A stretch of 64,000 nucleotides of DNA. Source: Mortierella sp. BCC40632 (Eukaryota; Mortierellomycota; Mortierellomycetes; Mortierellales; Mortierellaceae). The stretch is taken from the NCBI GenBank assembly GCA_011634665.1, contig WAEK01000013.1, forward strand, positions 1,410,501-1,474,500, written 5' to 3'. The notes under the pieces were generated by a model. It was not told the origin of the DNA. It searched no databases and saw only the letters and a list, made by a program, of their open reading frames with translations. Position numbers and translations under genes: made by a program. Positions 35,132 to 47,069 of the stretch are shown piece after piece; within the stretch, counting starts at the first letter, position 1, and the number at the start of each line of letters is the position of its first letter.

Positions 35132-37190
35132 TCAAAGTGACCATTGTCGAATATCGTCAACCGTTGTCACGGTGCTGTTAAAAGGAGAAGGGGGAAGGAA
35201 GGTTAGAAATATGAGACAGCTTCAAGTTTACTCCTCATTGAACCAAGAATAATATACATACGTCACTGAGTCTGTTGGGAACTCTTTACGCAATAGATTG
35301 GCAAGGACCTTTCCAGGCCCCAGAGAGATGTAGTCCTTTACGCCAAATTCTTGACGGAGGTGCTCAATGCTTTGACTCCAGAGAACGGTACCAGTAACCT
35401 GTCGGACAAGCAGATCCGGGATGTCGCCTACTTTTTCGATCTGTCAAAGAGATGAACGTTAATACAGCCCAGGACTCGATTGCAACAATCGGAGCTTCAG
35501 CCCACGGTAGAGCAAGTCTGTCATTCAACAAATCACAGAGCGGCTGTTCCTTGGTCTTACCGGCCTCGCTGTGACATTGGAGATAACATTGATAACCGGC
35601 ATAGAAAATTTGACAATATCCAGTGCCTCCTTCATGGTTTCTGCCGCTGGTTGCATCAAAGCACAATGGAATGGCGCGCTACAAAGAGTGGGATGATAGA
35701 ATGGGTTGAGCAGGATGGGCAACTACTACAGCTCGCTCACTAGGGCCTCGAAGTTCCTACCCTTCCTCTGGCTCACTTGGGAGGGGAAATTGTCTCACTT
35801 ACGACACTGGCAAGTCGACTGCTCGGGCGGCAATCTTGCGAGCCTGAAGAACTCGCGAAGCATGATCCACGCCCTTGACGGTTCCACTAATGACCACTTG
35901 GAAGGACTATAACACAAATCGCAAAAGAAGTCAGTGGATGGACTATCAGGCAAAAAAAAAAAAAAAAAGACTTGCACAGTCACACATACGCTGTTGATGT
36001 TGGCAATCTCGGCTAGTTCGCTTCTTGGGAGTGTTGTCTTGATCTCATCCAAGGCTTGCATGAGATCAGGCAACTTTGCAGGACGCACGACTAGAGCTGA
36101 CATGGCAGTCGTGCCCCTGTCGGTCACTGCTTTTGTCATTGCCTCACCACGAAGTCTCTACATCGATCCATGACCCCAGAAGACGCGCAATGGTCAGCTG
36201 TTGCGACCAACTCATTTTCTCTCTGCATTTTTTTTTACCCCTACCCCCAAGAAAAGTGGGAAGAGAAAGAGAGACTGACTTTCCCGGTCATGGGTACCTT
36301 ACCACCAACTTGACTGCATCGCGAAGAGTAAGTGCCTTGGAAGCGACCAAGGCTGAGTATTCTCCCAAGGAGTGGCCTAACGCATACTGACACGATCGCT
36401 CCAGATTAAACCCACGCTCGTTCTCCAAGACTCGAAGAAAGGCAATGGATGTGGTCAGGATCGCTGGTTGAGCATTCTCGGTCCTGGTCAACTCTTCCTG
36501 TGATCCTTCAAACATAATATGTTTTAGTGTACCCCCGAGGGCCTCATCAGCCTCATCAACAACCTGTCGCGCCACAGGATAAGCATCATATAGGTCCTTT
36601 CCCATTCCCACATATTGCGATCCCTGTCCTGAAAAAAAAAAAAAAAAAAAAAAAAAGCGGGCACAATTATCTAAGTCAGCCTTTTTGCGCAGTCGAGGCT
36701 GAGGAGAGATTGAGAATGGAGATAGTGACGGATCCAGTTGTACCTGGGAAGAGGATGGCCCTTTTACTCGCATCCGTATCGGTTGTAGACTATGGTGGCA
36801 AAGTAGAATAGAACAGGTCAGACGACCATCCCCAATGTCTCCCATATTCTCCACCCTTCCTTCTCCACCTCCACTGCCTTTGTCAGTCTCTTGGCTCCTT
36901 ACAAAGAGACGCGCCCCAGGATTTGGAAGGCGAAAAGACTGCCTGGTCAAGCTACAGACTCTAGTTGAGTCGAGTGGCCTATGACTGAAAAATAAATACT
37001 AGTCAGAAACAGAAGTAGCAATGGCAATGGCAGGGGCGGTGGCGAGTGAAAGAATGAATCGGGGAAGATGGCGCCTCATGGCGAAAAAAAAAAAAAAAAA
37101 AAAAAAAAGCATCACTCCAAGGACCTACGCAAGGAGGGATACGATGGATGGAGTTGAAGGCAGCAAACGAGCTCCTGTTAATGATGCCAT
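35132..37190 (-). CDS. MCT1: Mitochondrial malonyl-CoA:acyl carrier protein transacylase, nine exons
   Basis: Transfers malonyl groups from CoA to ACP in mitochondrial type II fatty acid synthesis, which supplies the lipoate precursor. Exons, in order of translation, are 37190-37129, 36984-36903, 36789-36744, 36628-36303, 36157-35990, 35906-35803, 35678-35561, 35440-35262 and 35174-35132, all with GT-AG borders, joining to 375 aa. The first 48 residues are basic, Ser/Leu-rich and free of Glu, ending GARLFSTT, a good matrix-targeting presequence. GQGSQ is at 64-68, the nucleophile Ser150 in GHSLGEYSA, and the catalytic His267 in APFHCALM. The very short first, third and last exons rest on phase and family fit, so the N-terminus is less certain than the core. 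Introns 1 and 3 contain long A/T homopolymers. Confidence 0.85.
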
Positions 37191-37794
37191 TGTGTCGCGT
37201 CAAGGAGAATGAGAAGAGGAAAAGATTTAGCCTCTCGTTTCTTTTTTTTTTTTTTTTGACAGCGTGACTGTGGTCCTGTCGATGACTGAGAGGAAGGACG
37301 GAAAGAGACGCGTCAAGACAGGACGCGTTTCCCTGCATCATCGAGACATTTGTCCTTTTTTTTTTCTCTTATCTTTTTGGCAGCACAGCAGAATAAAATG
37401 CAAAGCAACAGAAGCAAATAGCAACAGAAACAAACAAGAGTTGGATCGCCTTCAACTTAGTCGAGACTACTTTATACAATACTAATAGCACAATCGACGA
37501 GATACAATACGAAGTGGAACAGGAGCGAGGAAAAAGAAGCAAAGAAAGCAAAAAAGCGGAGCATGGACAAGTCGACGATCATCCTGCAAGAGATCCATCG
37601 GATCATGGCGCGCCCATGGGGGGGTAAGGCCCAGGAGACGAACTGGAAAGCGGGAGTTGAAGGAGGTTGGTAATGCTACAGGCTGATGATTAAGAAAGAA
37701 CAGCAGAAGAGAGAGTAAGAGAGAAAGAGAGTGGTAGACCGGCTAGGCGAGACGGCATGGTCGAACAAGGAATGTTGGCCTCACTGGTTCTTGT
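37191..37794. other. Spacer between MCT1 start and HMG-box gene end
   Basis: No gene is seen. It must hold the MCT1 promoter and the 3' untranslated region of the HMG-box gene. A T run lies at about 37241-37257. Small frames here are not conserved-looking. Confidence 0.5.
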
Positions 37795-38390
37795 TTAGTC
37801 GGACTCCTCATCCTCATCATCATCATCATCTGATCCAGCCTTCTTCTTGGCATCATAGGCAGCCTTCTCGATGTTGTACTTGGCCTTAGCCTTCTCGTGC
37901 TTGGTAAGGTATGGCTAAACAGACATGGAGATAAAAGGCGATCACGATCAGAGATTGTCCGCGTGTCATCTGTGTACGTACTTAAAAGCTTCTGGGGAAA
38001 GGGTGGCAAAATGAGGATGGACAAAACAAGCCGAGACTTACTGTCTTCTGGGTGTCACCGAGCTTGGCCCACTTCTCACCGAGGATACGTCCGATCTCGC
38101 CTACAAAAATATACAGTTCAAAGAGAAAAGATATGTCAGCAATCAGAAGGAGGCCAGTCCTCGAGGTTGTTTGCATAAATCCAAGATAGAGGTATAGATG
38201 AGGCCTTACCGAAGGAGGCATCGGGGTTCTCGGTGCGGACCTTCTCGCGGTACTCGCTGCAGAAGATAAGGTAGGCAGAGAGAGGAAGCTTGGGAGCATT
38301 GGGGTCCTTCTTGGCTCTCTTCTTCTTCTTCTTCTCGACATCCTTGCTCCGCTTAGGAGGCTTGGTATCCTTCTTAGCAACCTTGGGCAT
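37795..38390 (-). CDS. NHP6: Nhp6-type HMG-box chromatin protein, three exons
   Basis: Small non-sequence-specific DNA-bending protein of chromatin. Exons are 38390-38210, 38100-38042 and 37914-37795, joining to 119 aa. Residues 1-29 are a Lys-rich arm (VEKKKKKRAKKDPNAPK). The single HMG box runs from about 30 to 105 (PLSAYLIFCSEYR, then EIGRILGEKWAKLGDTQK and PYLTKHEKAKAKY). The tail GSDDDDDEDESD is acidic. Yeast Nhp6 lacks such an acidic tail, while HMGB-type proteins have one, so the protein combines a basic arm with a short acidic tail. An AG just before the ATG (CTATAG) leaves room for a 5' untranslated intron. Confidence 0.9.
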
Positions 38391-39875
38391 TGTGATGAGT
38401 TCTATAGTCGATAAACCAAAAGAACAAAGCGCGTTAGTGTAAAGACTCTCTCCTTCCGAGATAACATGGTATTGCAATGGACGCTTTCTGCGCCACTTCT
38501 TTCTCCTTTTTCTCTCTCTCTCTCTCTCCCTCGAACTGCCAAAACGCGTCTGCACCTAGGCAAAGACGGATCGGACGGGATGAGGTCAAGGAGGATGAAT
38601 GGCGGTAGGACCGCAGTGAAAGAGTGGGATGGGGATGGGGATGGGGATGATGGGGATGATGGGGATGGATAGGGATGATGGGGATGAGAGGAATGGGATG
38701 AGACGGGGATGAGAGGAATGGGGATGAGCAGGATGACGATGGCTGCATGGATGCAGCGTGCTGGATGGCGCGTTGGTAAAGAGAGCGTGGCCAAAGAGCA
38801 CCGAGCAGCAGCAATAGTGGCAGCGACAGCGGCAGCAGAGAAAAAACAACAGCGACAGCAGCAACAGCAGCAGTGAACAACAATAGCCTTTTGGAAAAGG
38901 GACTTGCCTGTGGTAGCCTTGTGTGGGCAGGGAGAGATTGAGAGGGAAAGGAGGGGGAGTGTGGCGAGCAGTGAGAAGAGAGAGAGAGAGAGAAAAAAAA
39001 AAAAAGATGTGAGGATTTCGCTGCCTTTTTGTGAGAGAGCAGAGCGAGCCTGGCGAGGAGGAGAGGCGGAGAGGCAAGTGGCAGAGGACAGAGGACAGAG
39101 AGAGTCTGCGTGTGTGCCGTGTGTGCCGTGTGTGTGTGTGTGTGTGTGCGTATGTCTGTCTGTCTGTCCTGTCTGTCTGCCTGCTCTGCGAGTGATTGAG
39201 AAGGAGAGGAGGGACAGGCAAGAGGGGGCTGTCCAGGGTGTGTCACGCTAGAAATGAGAGAGCCGTCTCTCTCTCTCTTCTCTTCTGCCTGCCTCTCTCT
39301 TCTGCCTGTTTGGTCTGGTCTGGTCTGGTCGCGCGCGCTCTCGTTACTTTGCGCCTGTCTTTCTCTCTCTCTGAATGTGTTGTATATTGTGTGTATGTGT
39401 CTGTGTCTGTGTGTATATGCCTCTCTCTCTCTCTCTCTCTCTGCCTCTCTGCCTCTCTGCCTCTCTCTCCCTCCCTCGTTTACTCGCTCTCTGCCCCGCG
39501 GCTGCTGGCTGCAGCTGGCGGGCGAGCAGTTGCAGGCCACGACCCGCCCTGTGTGGTGCGGTGTGGTGTGTGTGTGCCAGAGGGAGTGCTCTGCCCGGCG
39601 CTTGCTCTGCGCTGATGCTCTCTCGATTTTTTACATATGAGAAAAGGGCCCGACTGCTGTATTTTAAATCAATAGAGAGACCAGTCTGTTGTCTGGCACA
39701 GAGTCAGTCTTCCTCGGTCTTTCGATTCTCTCCCTGTCGGGCCTCTCTCTCTTTCTCTCTCTCTCTCTTCGTCTCATACCTCTCGCTCTTTTTTTTTTTC
39801 CCTTTCTCTCGCTTCTCATGTTCACTCGCTCGCTCTCTCTCTCTCTTCTCTCTCTTCTCTCTCTTCTCTCTCTCT

Positions 39876-39918
<43 letters not shown>

Positions 39919-40155
39919 GGCACTGTTGTCTGTGTGCCAATGTGTATGTGTGTGCGTGTGTGTGTGTGTGTGTGTGTGCTGGGGACGAATCACAGCGTCT
40001 CGGCTGCTCGCTCCCTCTACTTTTCTATCTCCCCTTCCTCTCCTCCAGTCCAGTCCCGCTCTCGTTGTTCGCACTACCCTCATCCACAATGTACCTGTGG
40101 CCGCACAAGTGGGTCCCACTCCTGCAGAGGAACCCACCCGAGGACCCATTGCTAT

Positions 40156-40198
<43 letters not shown>

Positions 40199-40368
40199 AC
40201 CAAAGCCAAGAGGCAAAAGGGCATGCGTGAGGGTGTTGTGCATGTTGTTTGCCTCTCTTTCTGTGTGTGCGTAAAGGCTGGGGGAAGCAGTATTGCTCCC
40301 CTCTTGCCTCCTTTGCCAGCCTCAAAATCAGAGGTCCCACTCGCTCGCTTCCCTCCGCACTGCGCCAT

Positions 40369-40410
<42 letters not shown>

Positions 40411-40918
40411 CTCCCTCCATCTATTTCTCAGCTTCTCTCTCCTGTCGCTGTTGCTGCTGCTGCTGTTACTCTCTTTGCCATGACATCTCTTTGCCCTCAG
40501 TCTACTTGCTCTTGTAACTGTGAAGGGGGAGGTGGAAATGGGAGGTGGGGGCGAATAGGCAGGGTAAAGGGCTAAGGACACTGAGGACGTGAGTGAAGGC
40601 GCGCAGGTCATGTATTGCCGTCACCTCGGTTCGTCCGTCCACTTGGCCGAGTAGGCACTGCCCGCGTGTCCGTTGTCCAAAAAAAAAAAAAAAAAAAAAA
40701 AAAACAATCGCCGCCCAAACAATCTGAACGACCTCTTCGTGTGCCTGAGACCGATTGACGACCTGCAATATTCTCTCTCTGTCTGTCAAACTGACCTGAT
40801 GGTAGGTTCGCCACCTACAAGTGTTACTAACGTATTTTTTTTTTTTTTGACGCATCCACAAATTATCTTCGCGTAATAGCCTAATTTCCTACTATAGAGA
40901 CCCTGACTTGCTGAACAC
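38391..40918. repeat. 2.5-kb microsatellite-rich spacer
   Basis: No gene is supported. The plus strand shows GGGGAT-type repeats (about 38628-38690), AGC/CAG-type repeats (38810-38880), TG runs (39130-39148, 39955-39979, 40159-40197), TCTG/CTG units (39150-39180), CT runs (39419-39441, 39835-39918, 40373-40408) and an A run (40679-40704). Many long frames occur on both strands (the longest over 350 codons), but they consist of Ser/Leu, Arg/Glu, Thr/His or Val/Cys repeats dictated by the microsatellites. The interval lies upstream of the HMG-box gene and downstream of VPS35. Confidence 0.8.
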
Positions 40919-43900
40919 CTACTTGGCAAGGGCTGCATCCACCTCTGCATACCTGCTGTCCCCTGCCTCCTTTCGGTACACCAAATGCTGCAGCGTGTTG
41001 CGGAAGTGTGTCATGACATATTCAGAGATCTGTCCAGGCTCGTTCTCCACAAGAGACGACGAGTTCGACGATGGTGGATGCTGGTCGGGATTCTCCATAT
41101 TACCCAGATTTGTGTTAATCAGGTCAATCAATCCGTTCAAGTATTTGACCGTCACCTAAAAGGTCATACCAAATACAATGGTCAGAAACACCAAAGAGAT
41201 ACTCAATACCACTTCCCCAAGAACTGTAGTTGAAAACCGACTAAAAAAATCCTCCTGAAATTCATAACGTACCGTATCGTTCTGCTTCTCAAAGTAGTAG
41301 ATATACCGGTTCAAAATCTCAACAAACAGCTCCACATTCGTTACAGAGTCCATGCACGAGTCAGCAATCTTCAAGGCTTTCTGGAGACATTCCAGAACTC
41401 GCTTGCCATCCCGATACGGCTGCGTGGCTTCCTCGCCGTCTTCCTGTTGCCCAATAATCATCGTACCCCACCAGAGGTGACTGCAGGTATAGACTGCACG
41501 ACACTGGTCTGGCTTCTTGAGTAGTTTGGCTCCATGGAGTGCACATTTGGTAATCAAAGTATCGTAGTGGTCGATGCTAAAGCAAGATGTCGTCTGTAAT
41601 GTGCCTACCATCAACATAATTGCCTGAAACTGGGCCTTTGACTCTGAGATGGACTCTTCGTAAATAGTAAATGCCTATTCAACCAACAAAAGACCCAGTC
41701 AGATGCTTCTCGACATCATTTCATGCTAGGCAGAACGATACGCCTCCTTGTCAAAGCATCAATCCTCTGGAGACACCTCTTCTCATACCTGGACAAAAAA
41801 CTCGTAACAAATCTCTTCAAAACCACACTCATCTGCGCTCTGGCCGGCGAGCAAGAATAGCCTCAGAACAATTTCTGGAATCTCGACCTTGTTGTACAGG
41901 CTCGAAATAACCTGGTTAATAAACCGGAACAATTTCGAGCATCTCTTCTCCCACCCTTCATCTGCATCTTGAAGCTTCTTGAACTGACGAGCAAGCTTGA
42001 CTGCTTGGGTCACCAACGATGGGAATGTGAATCGGACACGCTCGCCACCATCACCCAGCTGTTTCCGTGCAACTGCCAAAATCTATCAAAATCGAAACAA
42101 AAGGGGGCACGTATCCAAGAAAGCAAGCGGATCAGCAATAATCTACTTTCTCCTTAATATTCACTCAGATAGAAAGGCTGCACAAGTCCACTTACGTTTG
42201 CCTGCACATCCACATCATCGCTCTTGAACAAGTGAATAATTCTTGCGAGTTTTCCTTGCTCTTCTACAAACTCCTCGGCATCCGCGCTCCCACTCTCACT
42301 GCGCATGTTACGCATACTACGGAATGGTCCCGAATTATGGCCACCATCTTTCTGATCACGGACCATGACGGCACAAATCTCGAGAACTCCGTTCACTTCT
42401 TCTGGTGTACTAATAACCGTATCATTCTTAAGAATAGAGTCGGCGACTGCGTGTGCAACAGCTCTACGCGTAGGATAAGGCTGAAGCGCAAGTAGGGGTG
42501 CATAGTTCTGGAGCTCCAAAAGTGTGAGAATAGAAGGATAGTGCTGGATAGGTGCTCGGAGCAGATTCTGGAGGTTGGCCATCGTATCCTTGTGGTTCAA
42601 GTCAGGGTTCTCTCCAGACTCAATAATCTTTTCCTTGGCAAAGCCTAGGACCTGGTCAATGTACTCCAAGTTGTCGGGGTAGCAGCTCAGAGAAAGATTG
42701 ATCAGCGAGACCAACAACGCCGTAGTATCCTGAATCAACAGGTCGGTGCGGAACTAATTCAAATGGTTACAAGAGAAAGCGTTGGATGTCAGAACAATGG
42801 ATTCCAAATCACACTCCTAAACCTTTGCAACAACATCATGCCCTCGTACCACTTACATTGACTAGTTCGACAATCTTGCCCCAAAAAATCTCAAACAACT
42901 TGACATCCTCAGGAATACCTCGAATTTTTCTGACCCTGGGTGGTTTGCTGACAGGCGCCTCGCTGTCTTCTGGCTCTATCTCTTCTTTAGACTCATCTTG
43001 ATTTTCAGTCTCTGCTTCAGTTTCCTTTTCTGCATTATCAGTTTTAGCTTCATCGTCATTCTTGTCATCGTCATTCTTGTCATCGTCATTCTTCTCAGTT
43101 TCATCCTCGGCCTTGGGCGAGTCAACCTTTGCTTCGGTAGCCTTTGGTGTAGCCGGTGCCTCCTCCTCTTCCTCAGCCTCGTCGTCCTCATCATTGTTAT
43201 CTGCTTCTCTTGCAGCATGTGCAGCTAATCTGTCCACCAATGCAATGACAATCTGCTTGATATTCACCTTAGGGTGCAGCTGGGCTGTTGCCGACAAGAA
43301 AGGGCCAAGAGTCCTCAAATGAAAGTCATCATGGAAGACCTAGAATTTGACTTTAGGCGTCAGTCAACTCGTCGCTAATGGAGTAATAGTCATAACAGAG
43401 ATTTCGACCAATCTCTATAGAGTACTTTACCTGGATGATAACTTCCATAAGATACTCTTGCGCAATAACATCTTTGCAGCTGACAATCTGCTCAAGAACA
43501 CTTGGTAATATTGTCTGCAAGAGTAAACGGCAATACAGGACGCCCGCCACGCTGGTTAAATACAGTCTTCTCCATTGTAGATAAAAAATACGGAACAATG
43601 CTTGAATATTATAGCTTACATACCGATTGATAGACGTTCAAGTCAACGCTTTCCAATTGACTTAGGCGGACGAGGTTGGTTCCTACCAGAATCCGCAAGT
43701 CTTTACGTTCCATTTCTCTTTTTTCACGTTCTCTTGAATGGCCTTGATGCTGAAGACGAACCCAAAGCTTATTCATCTCAATAAAGTTGGTCAAGATAAA
43801 CTGAATCGAATCCCCCACGCTACCTTCAGGACTTTGTTTGACCCAGAGAAGCCAGCACACGCAAAGAGTAGGAGAATGTCGTTAGCATCCAACTATCAAG

Positions 43901-44720
43901 GCTTGGAACCGAACAAACAGGAGCCATTGACAAACAGGAGCACACTGTACCCTTCTTCTGTGCCATCAGGTAGTGAATTTCGTGTTTGACCACTGAGATA
44001 GTATCGCAAGAACAATCCACGCGTTGGGTGTTGAACGCCTCTGGACATTTCCATCATGTCGCGCATGATCTCCTTGACTGGAGCATCGGGCATTTCCATA
44101 TAGACACTGCCGACTGTCACCATAAGATAGAGTCGTGGAACAATGTTCCCAGCATACTGTACCAGCTCATACAGGTCAGCCAAGTGATTGCGCCCGCTCT
44201 GATGAGCTTCTTTCAAATACGTCGAAACATGGCGCAGGGCGTCAAAGATGGCCATATCTATATAACCGACATAATGTCAAATATGCCAGATTCCAAGAAA
44301 GAGGGGGCCACTGGGGCTGTGTCAGCAGATTGCATGCATATCCAGGCAGCTGAGCGATGCCACTACACCGTATCCCGCTATCCCAGAGCCTGTTGACTTG
44401 CATAGTTCGTAATAATTCTTAGGCGTCAAACTTGAGGTTCTCAGCTCCGATAGCATGGTCGAGCAGTGCTTGAGACCATCCATGAGTTTACTGTTGTCCT
44501 ACATGAGGTAGACATTGAAGTCGAGGAACGAATGGCGCGTCAGGTTTAAATGTCCAGGACCGCACCATGTTTGTCATGTGCTCATGCAGCTGACACTAGC
44601 CATGAAGAATGGACGACATACCAGACATCGCTTCATTTGATATGACTGGGCCTTGACCACACTAAGGGCCTCGTCCAGGATCTTGGACTGGTCCTCAGCA
44701 GGTTGATGCGCGGTAGCCAT
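40919..44720 (-). CDS. VPS35: Retromer subunit VPS35, ten exons
   Basis: Scaffold of the retromer cargo-recognition complex for endosome-to-Golgi recycling. Exons in order are 44720-44622, 44498-44402, 44257-43951, 43831-43624, 43514-43431, 43339-42857, 42753-42196, 42082-41789, 41674-41273 and 41155-40919, joining in phase to 922 aa. Family landmarks include [20 protein letters not shown], the VPS26-binding PRLYLM near residue 108, [60 protein letters not shown] and [16 protein letters not shown]. Intron 2 (44401-44258) has a GC donor (GCAAGT) and is needed to keep the frame. Exon 6 carries a 95-residue acidic insertion. The family's usual length in animals is about 800 residues, so this protein is long. 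Confidence 0.93.
42920..43204 (-). repeat. Acidic low-complexity insertion in VPS35 with a 15-base tandem repeat
   Basis: About 95 codons (residues ~311-405) between the conserved RLAAHAARE and [13 protein letters not shown] segments, very rich in Asp, Glu and Lys. At its centre the DNA repeats a 15-base unit coding KNDDD (about 43050-43093). There is no intron boundary inside, so it is translated. It falls in a solvent-exposed loop between helical repeats of the solenoid. Confidence 0.85.
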
Positions 44721-45139
44721 GCGGGAATGTGGGAGGGTGAGGTGGGGGAGGGGGTGAGGTAGAAGTCGTGGAAAGAATGCAAAGAACAAAAAAGAAGTCG
44801 AGTCTCTCAAACCCTCCTGCTGTTGCCGACCCAACAGCCGCCCATGCCTCCACCGGCAGGTGTCTTGTGACGTTCAAATAAAAGGGGGGAGAAGGGGAGG
44901 CAAGAACGACTGTGTGCTCATGGGCATACCTCGGTCCCCTTTCATCCTCTGCTCTGATTTTATACCCAGCCGCCTCTCATCCAAGAGTTTCGACGCATCC
45001 TCAAGAATAGCATAGGAAATCATCGTCTCACCTTTAGACCAAAGGGAGGCGCCCATCAAGCTCAAGCATTGTTTACAGGGGCGATTCATTTCTATCATCA
45101 GCACAATTCTTCAAAGGAACAGTCTCGCTCAAGTCCACA
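44721..45139. promoter_or_regulatory. Divergent promoter region of VPS35 and UFE1
   Basis: 419 bases between the two start codons, with no gene. A GGGAGG-rich stretch lies next to the VPS35 start (44720-44760). Both neighbours act in retrograde membrane traffic, so shared regulation is possible, but no specific site was recognised. Confidence 0.5.
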
Positions 45140-47069
45140 ATGCCTGACCTTACACACATCTTTCGCTCAACAGTTCAGGACCTCAGCCAGGCCACAGGAT
45201 CAAAGGCTCCGGCACAGGCGCCAAAGACTCTTAAAGACCCATGGGTCAAAGAAGCACATCAAATTGTATGCGGTGTGCCACGATGATTTGTATCCCTTGG
45301 TTAGCAGACCTGTTCTATCGCGATGCCGTGGTTGCTGACTCAGTTTATTGTTCGTTTTCTCCCATGCTATCGCTCGACTATTTCATTTATTCAACCTTCT
45401 GGATGATGCCTACAATGCATTAAAAGTCAAGGACAATGGCCGATCTTCGCGTTTTCATCCTAACAACTCGCCCAGCTTATCTCAATCTCTCAAGAGGAAC
45501 GGGCGGCGCAAGCAAGCCAATGCAGTTGCCTCGTCGATCCAACACCGGTGACAATATCAGCGCTAGCAGCAACCGGTTCTCAAATGCCACGACAGCATCG
45601 TCCAAGGTACTTCAAACCCTTCTGGATACAATTTCTTGCTTGCCCACGCTCTCAGACCGGGATCGGGATAGTATCGACACTCAAGTCAAGGTTATGATGA
45701 TGCAGATTAAAGGTGCTATCGAAGAACTTGAGTCACTTGAACAAGGTTGGTATTGAGGCACTGTTTACAAAAGGCGCCTTGCTTCATTAAAGACAGTAGT
45801 CTTTCAGTTGTCACACTCACTGATGGCTCTGATCTGTTTTCTGTTGCGTATATTTCTTTATTAGAGAGACGCAAGCGACCACAACAATCCGAGAACCGAT
45901 CAGGACCAACGACTGGGTTGAATCAACTTTGGACTGCAATGGGATCATCCTCAGGAGTTGATTTTCTTACCCAACACCGACAGGGCATACTGCTCTATTT
46001 GAATGAGCGCCTTGCAGGCCTCGCTACTCTCCACAAAGACTTATATGAGGCTCGGATAGCAAGAGAGATGGAAAAGAGGGAAAGGTAGGCCTCACTTTTA
46101 CATGGCATGATTTGGACGATATGCTAAACCACTAAACGGCAAATTCGTACTGATTGCGAACATCTCGGTCAATCTCTGTTGTTCTAGCTCACTTTACAAA
46201 ACCCTACCAAAACCTGGTCCAACAGACAACTCCGGAGGATTAACGCAACGACGTCCACCCACTAACTCTGGATCAGGTACGGGAAGGAATGACTTTATAG
46301 ATAGATCACATTCGCCACAGCTCCCTCATCATGGATCTGCCGCTGCATCGAGTGGGCCTGGTGCTGGCGCTTGGAACGATCGCCAGTCCGCATCTTCGAT
46401 ATCAGGCATGTCATCAGCACACCACTACCACCAAGGAATTTCTGGACCGCTATCAACATCAACTGCTGTTGGGACAGGGACCAAATCTGCAGAAACAAAC
46501 CCGAACGCTGGGATGTTAGATTATGACGATGACTTTGAACAGAGTCTTAGTGCAGAACAAAGACAAATGCTTGAGCTCGAGAATGAAAATATTGTTCAAA
46601 AGCTTGAGACAGAACTCCATCAAGTCAAGTACTGTGTTTTCCCATTCGATGGTATTTGATTCGTTTTGGATATTTGCAGACGACTGGATGCTTATTGACT
46701 ATACTCTCTTTTATAGGCAAATTGAAACGTCGATGCTTGAGCTTTCTTCACTCCACTCTACTATTCAGGAACACTTGGAGATTCAGACTCAACAAACGAA
46801 CCGGTTACATGACGAAGCCCTGGCAGCGATTGACTTGATTTCATCTGGAAATGATCAACTTATTAAGGCCGGGCAGAGGAACCAGAGTACCCGTAAATGG
46901 ATCCTCTTCTTCTTGATCCTTGCAAGGTTTGTGTGAACTAGAAATTTGGCGAGACTGGTGATGATTTTGACCCCAGTCGATAAAAGAAACTCTTACTCAC
47001 CTCTATTTGGCAAACACTCTCTCCCTGAACTTTAGCTTTGTTCTCTTATTCTTGGACTGGTACGACTAA
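45140..47069 (+). CDS. UFE1: Ufe1/syntaxin-18 type Qa-SNARE, six exons
   Basis: ER-resident t-SNARE for Golgi-to-ER fusion. Exons are 45140-45265, 45427-45745, 45865-46084, 46188-46628, 46717-46926 and 47036-47069, joining to 449 aa. The N-terminus MPDLTHIFRSTVQDL and the EAHQI/ADLRVFILTTRPAYL segment match the syntaxin-18 N-terminal helices. A Ser/Gly/His-rich linker (residues ~225-330) precedes the SNARE motif, which begins near SLSAEQRQMLELENENI and runs through LHDEALAAIDLI. The C-terminal anchor is KWILFFLILASFVLLFLDWYD at the extreme end. The last exon is only 34 bases, giving the WYD ending typical of the family. It is divergent from VPS35 and convergent with the SUN gene 245 bases away. 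Confidence 0.92.

Noticed and set aside
35132..37190. Malonyl transacylase next to the monooxygenases as part of a polyketide cluster
   Set aside because: The enzyme is a stand-alone protein with a mitochondrial presequence and MCT1-like exons; no ketosynthase or carrier domain is present. It is a primary metabolism gene.
38434..40611. Several long reading frames (up to about 370 codons) on both strands in the microsatellite spacer
   Set aside because: They are repeats of Ser/Leu, Arg/Glu, Thr/His or Cys/Val imposed by CT, GA and TG microsatellites, overlap each other on both strands and show no domain.
45348..45551. Alternative exon of UFE1 reading ARLFHLFNLLDDAYNALK
   Set aside because: It resembles a helical SNARE segment, but no acceptor keeps it in phase with exon 1. 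Splicing to 45427 gives EAHQI/SRTMADLRVF, which fits the syntaxin-18 family.
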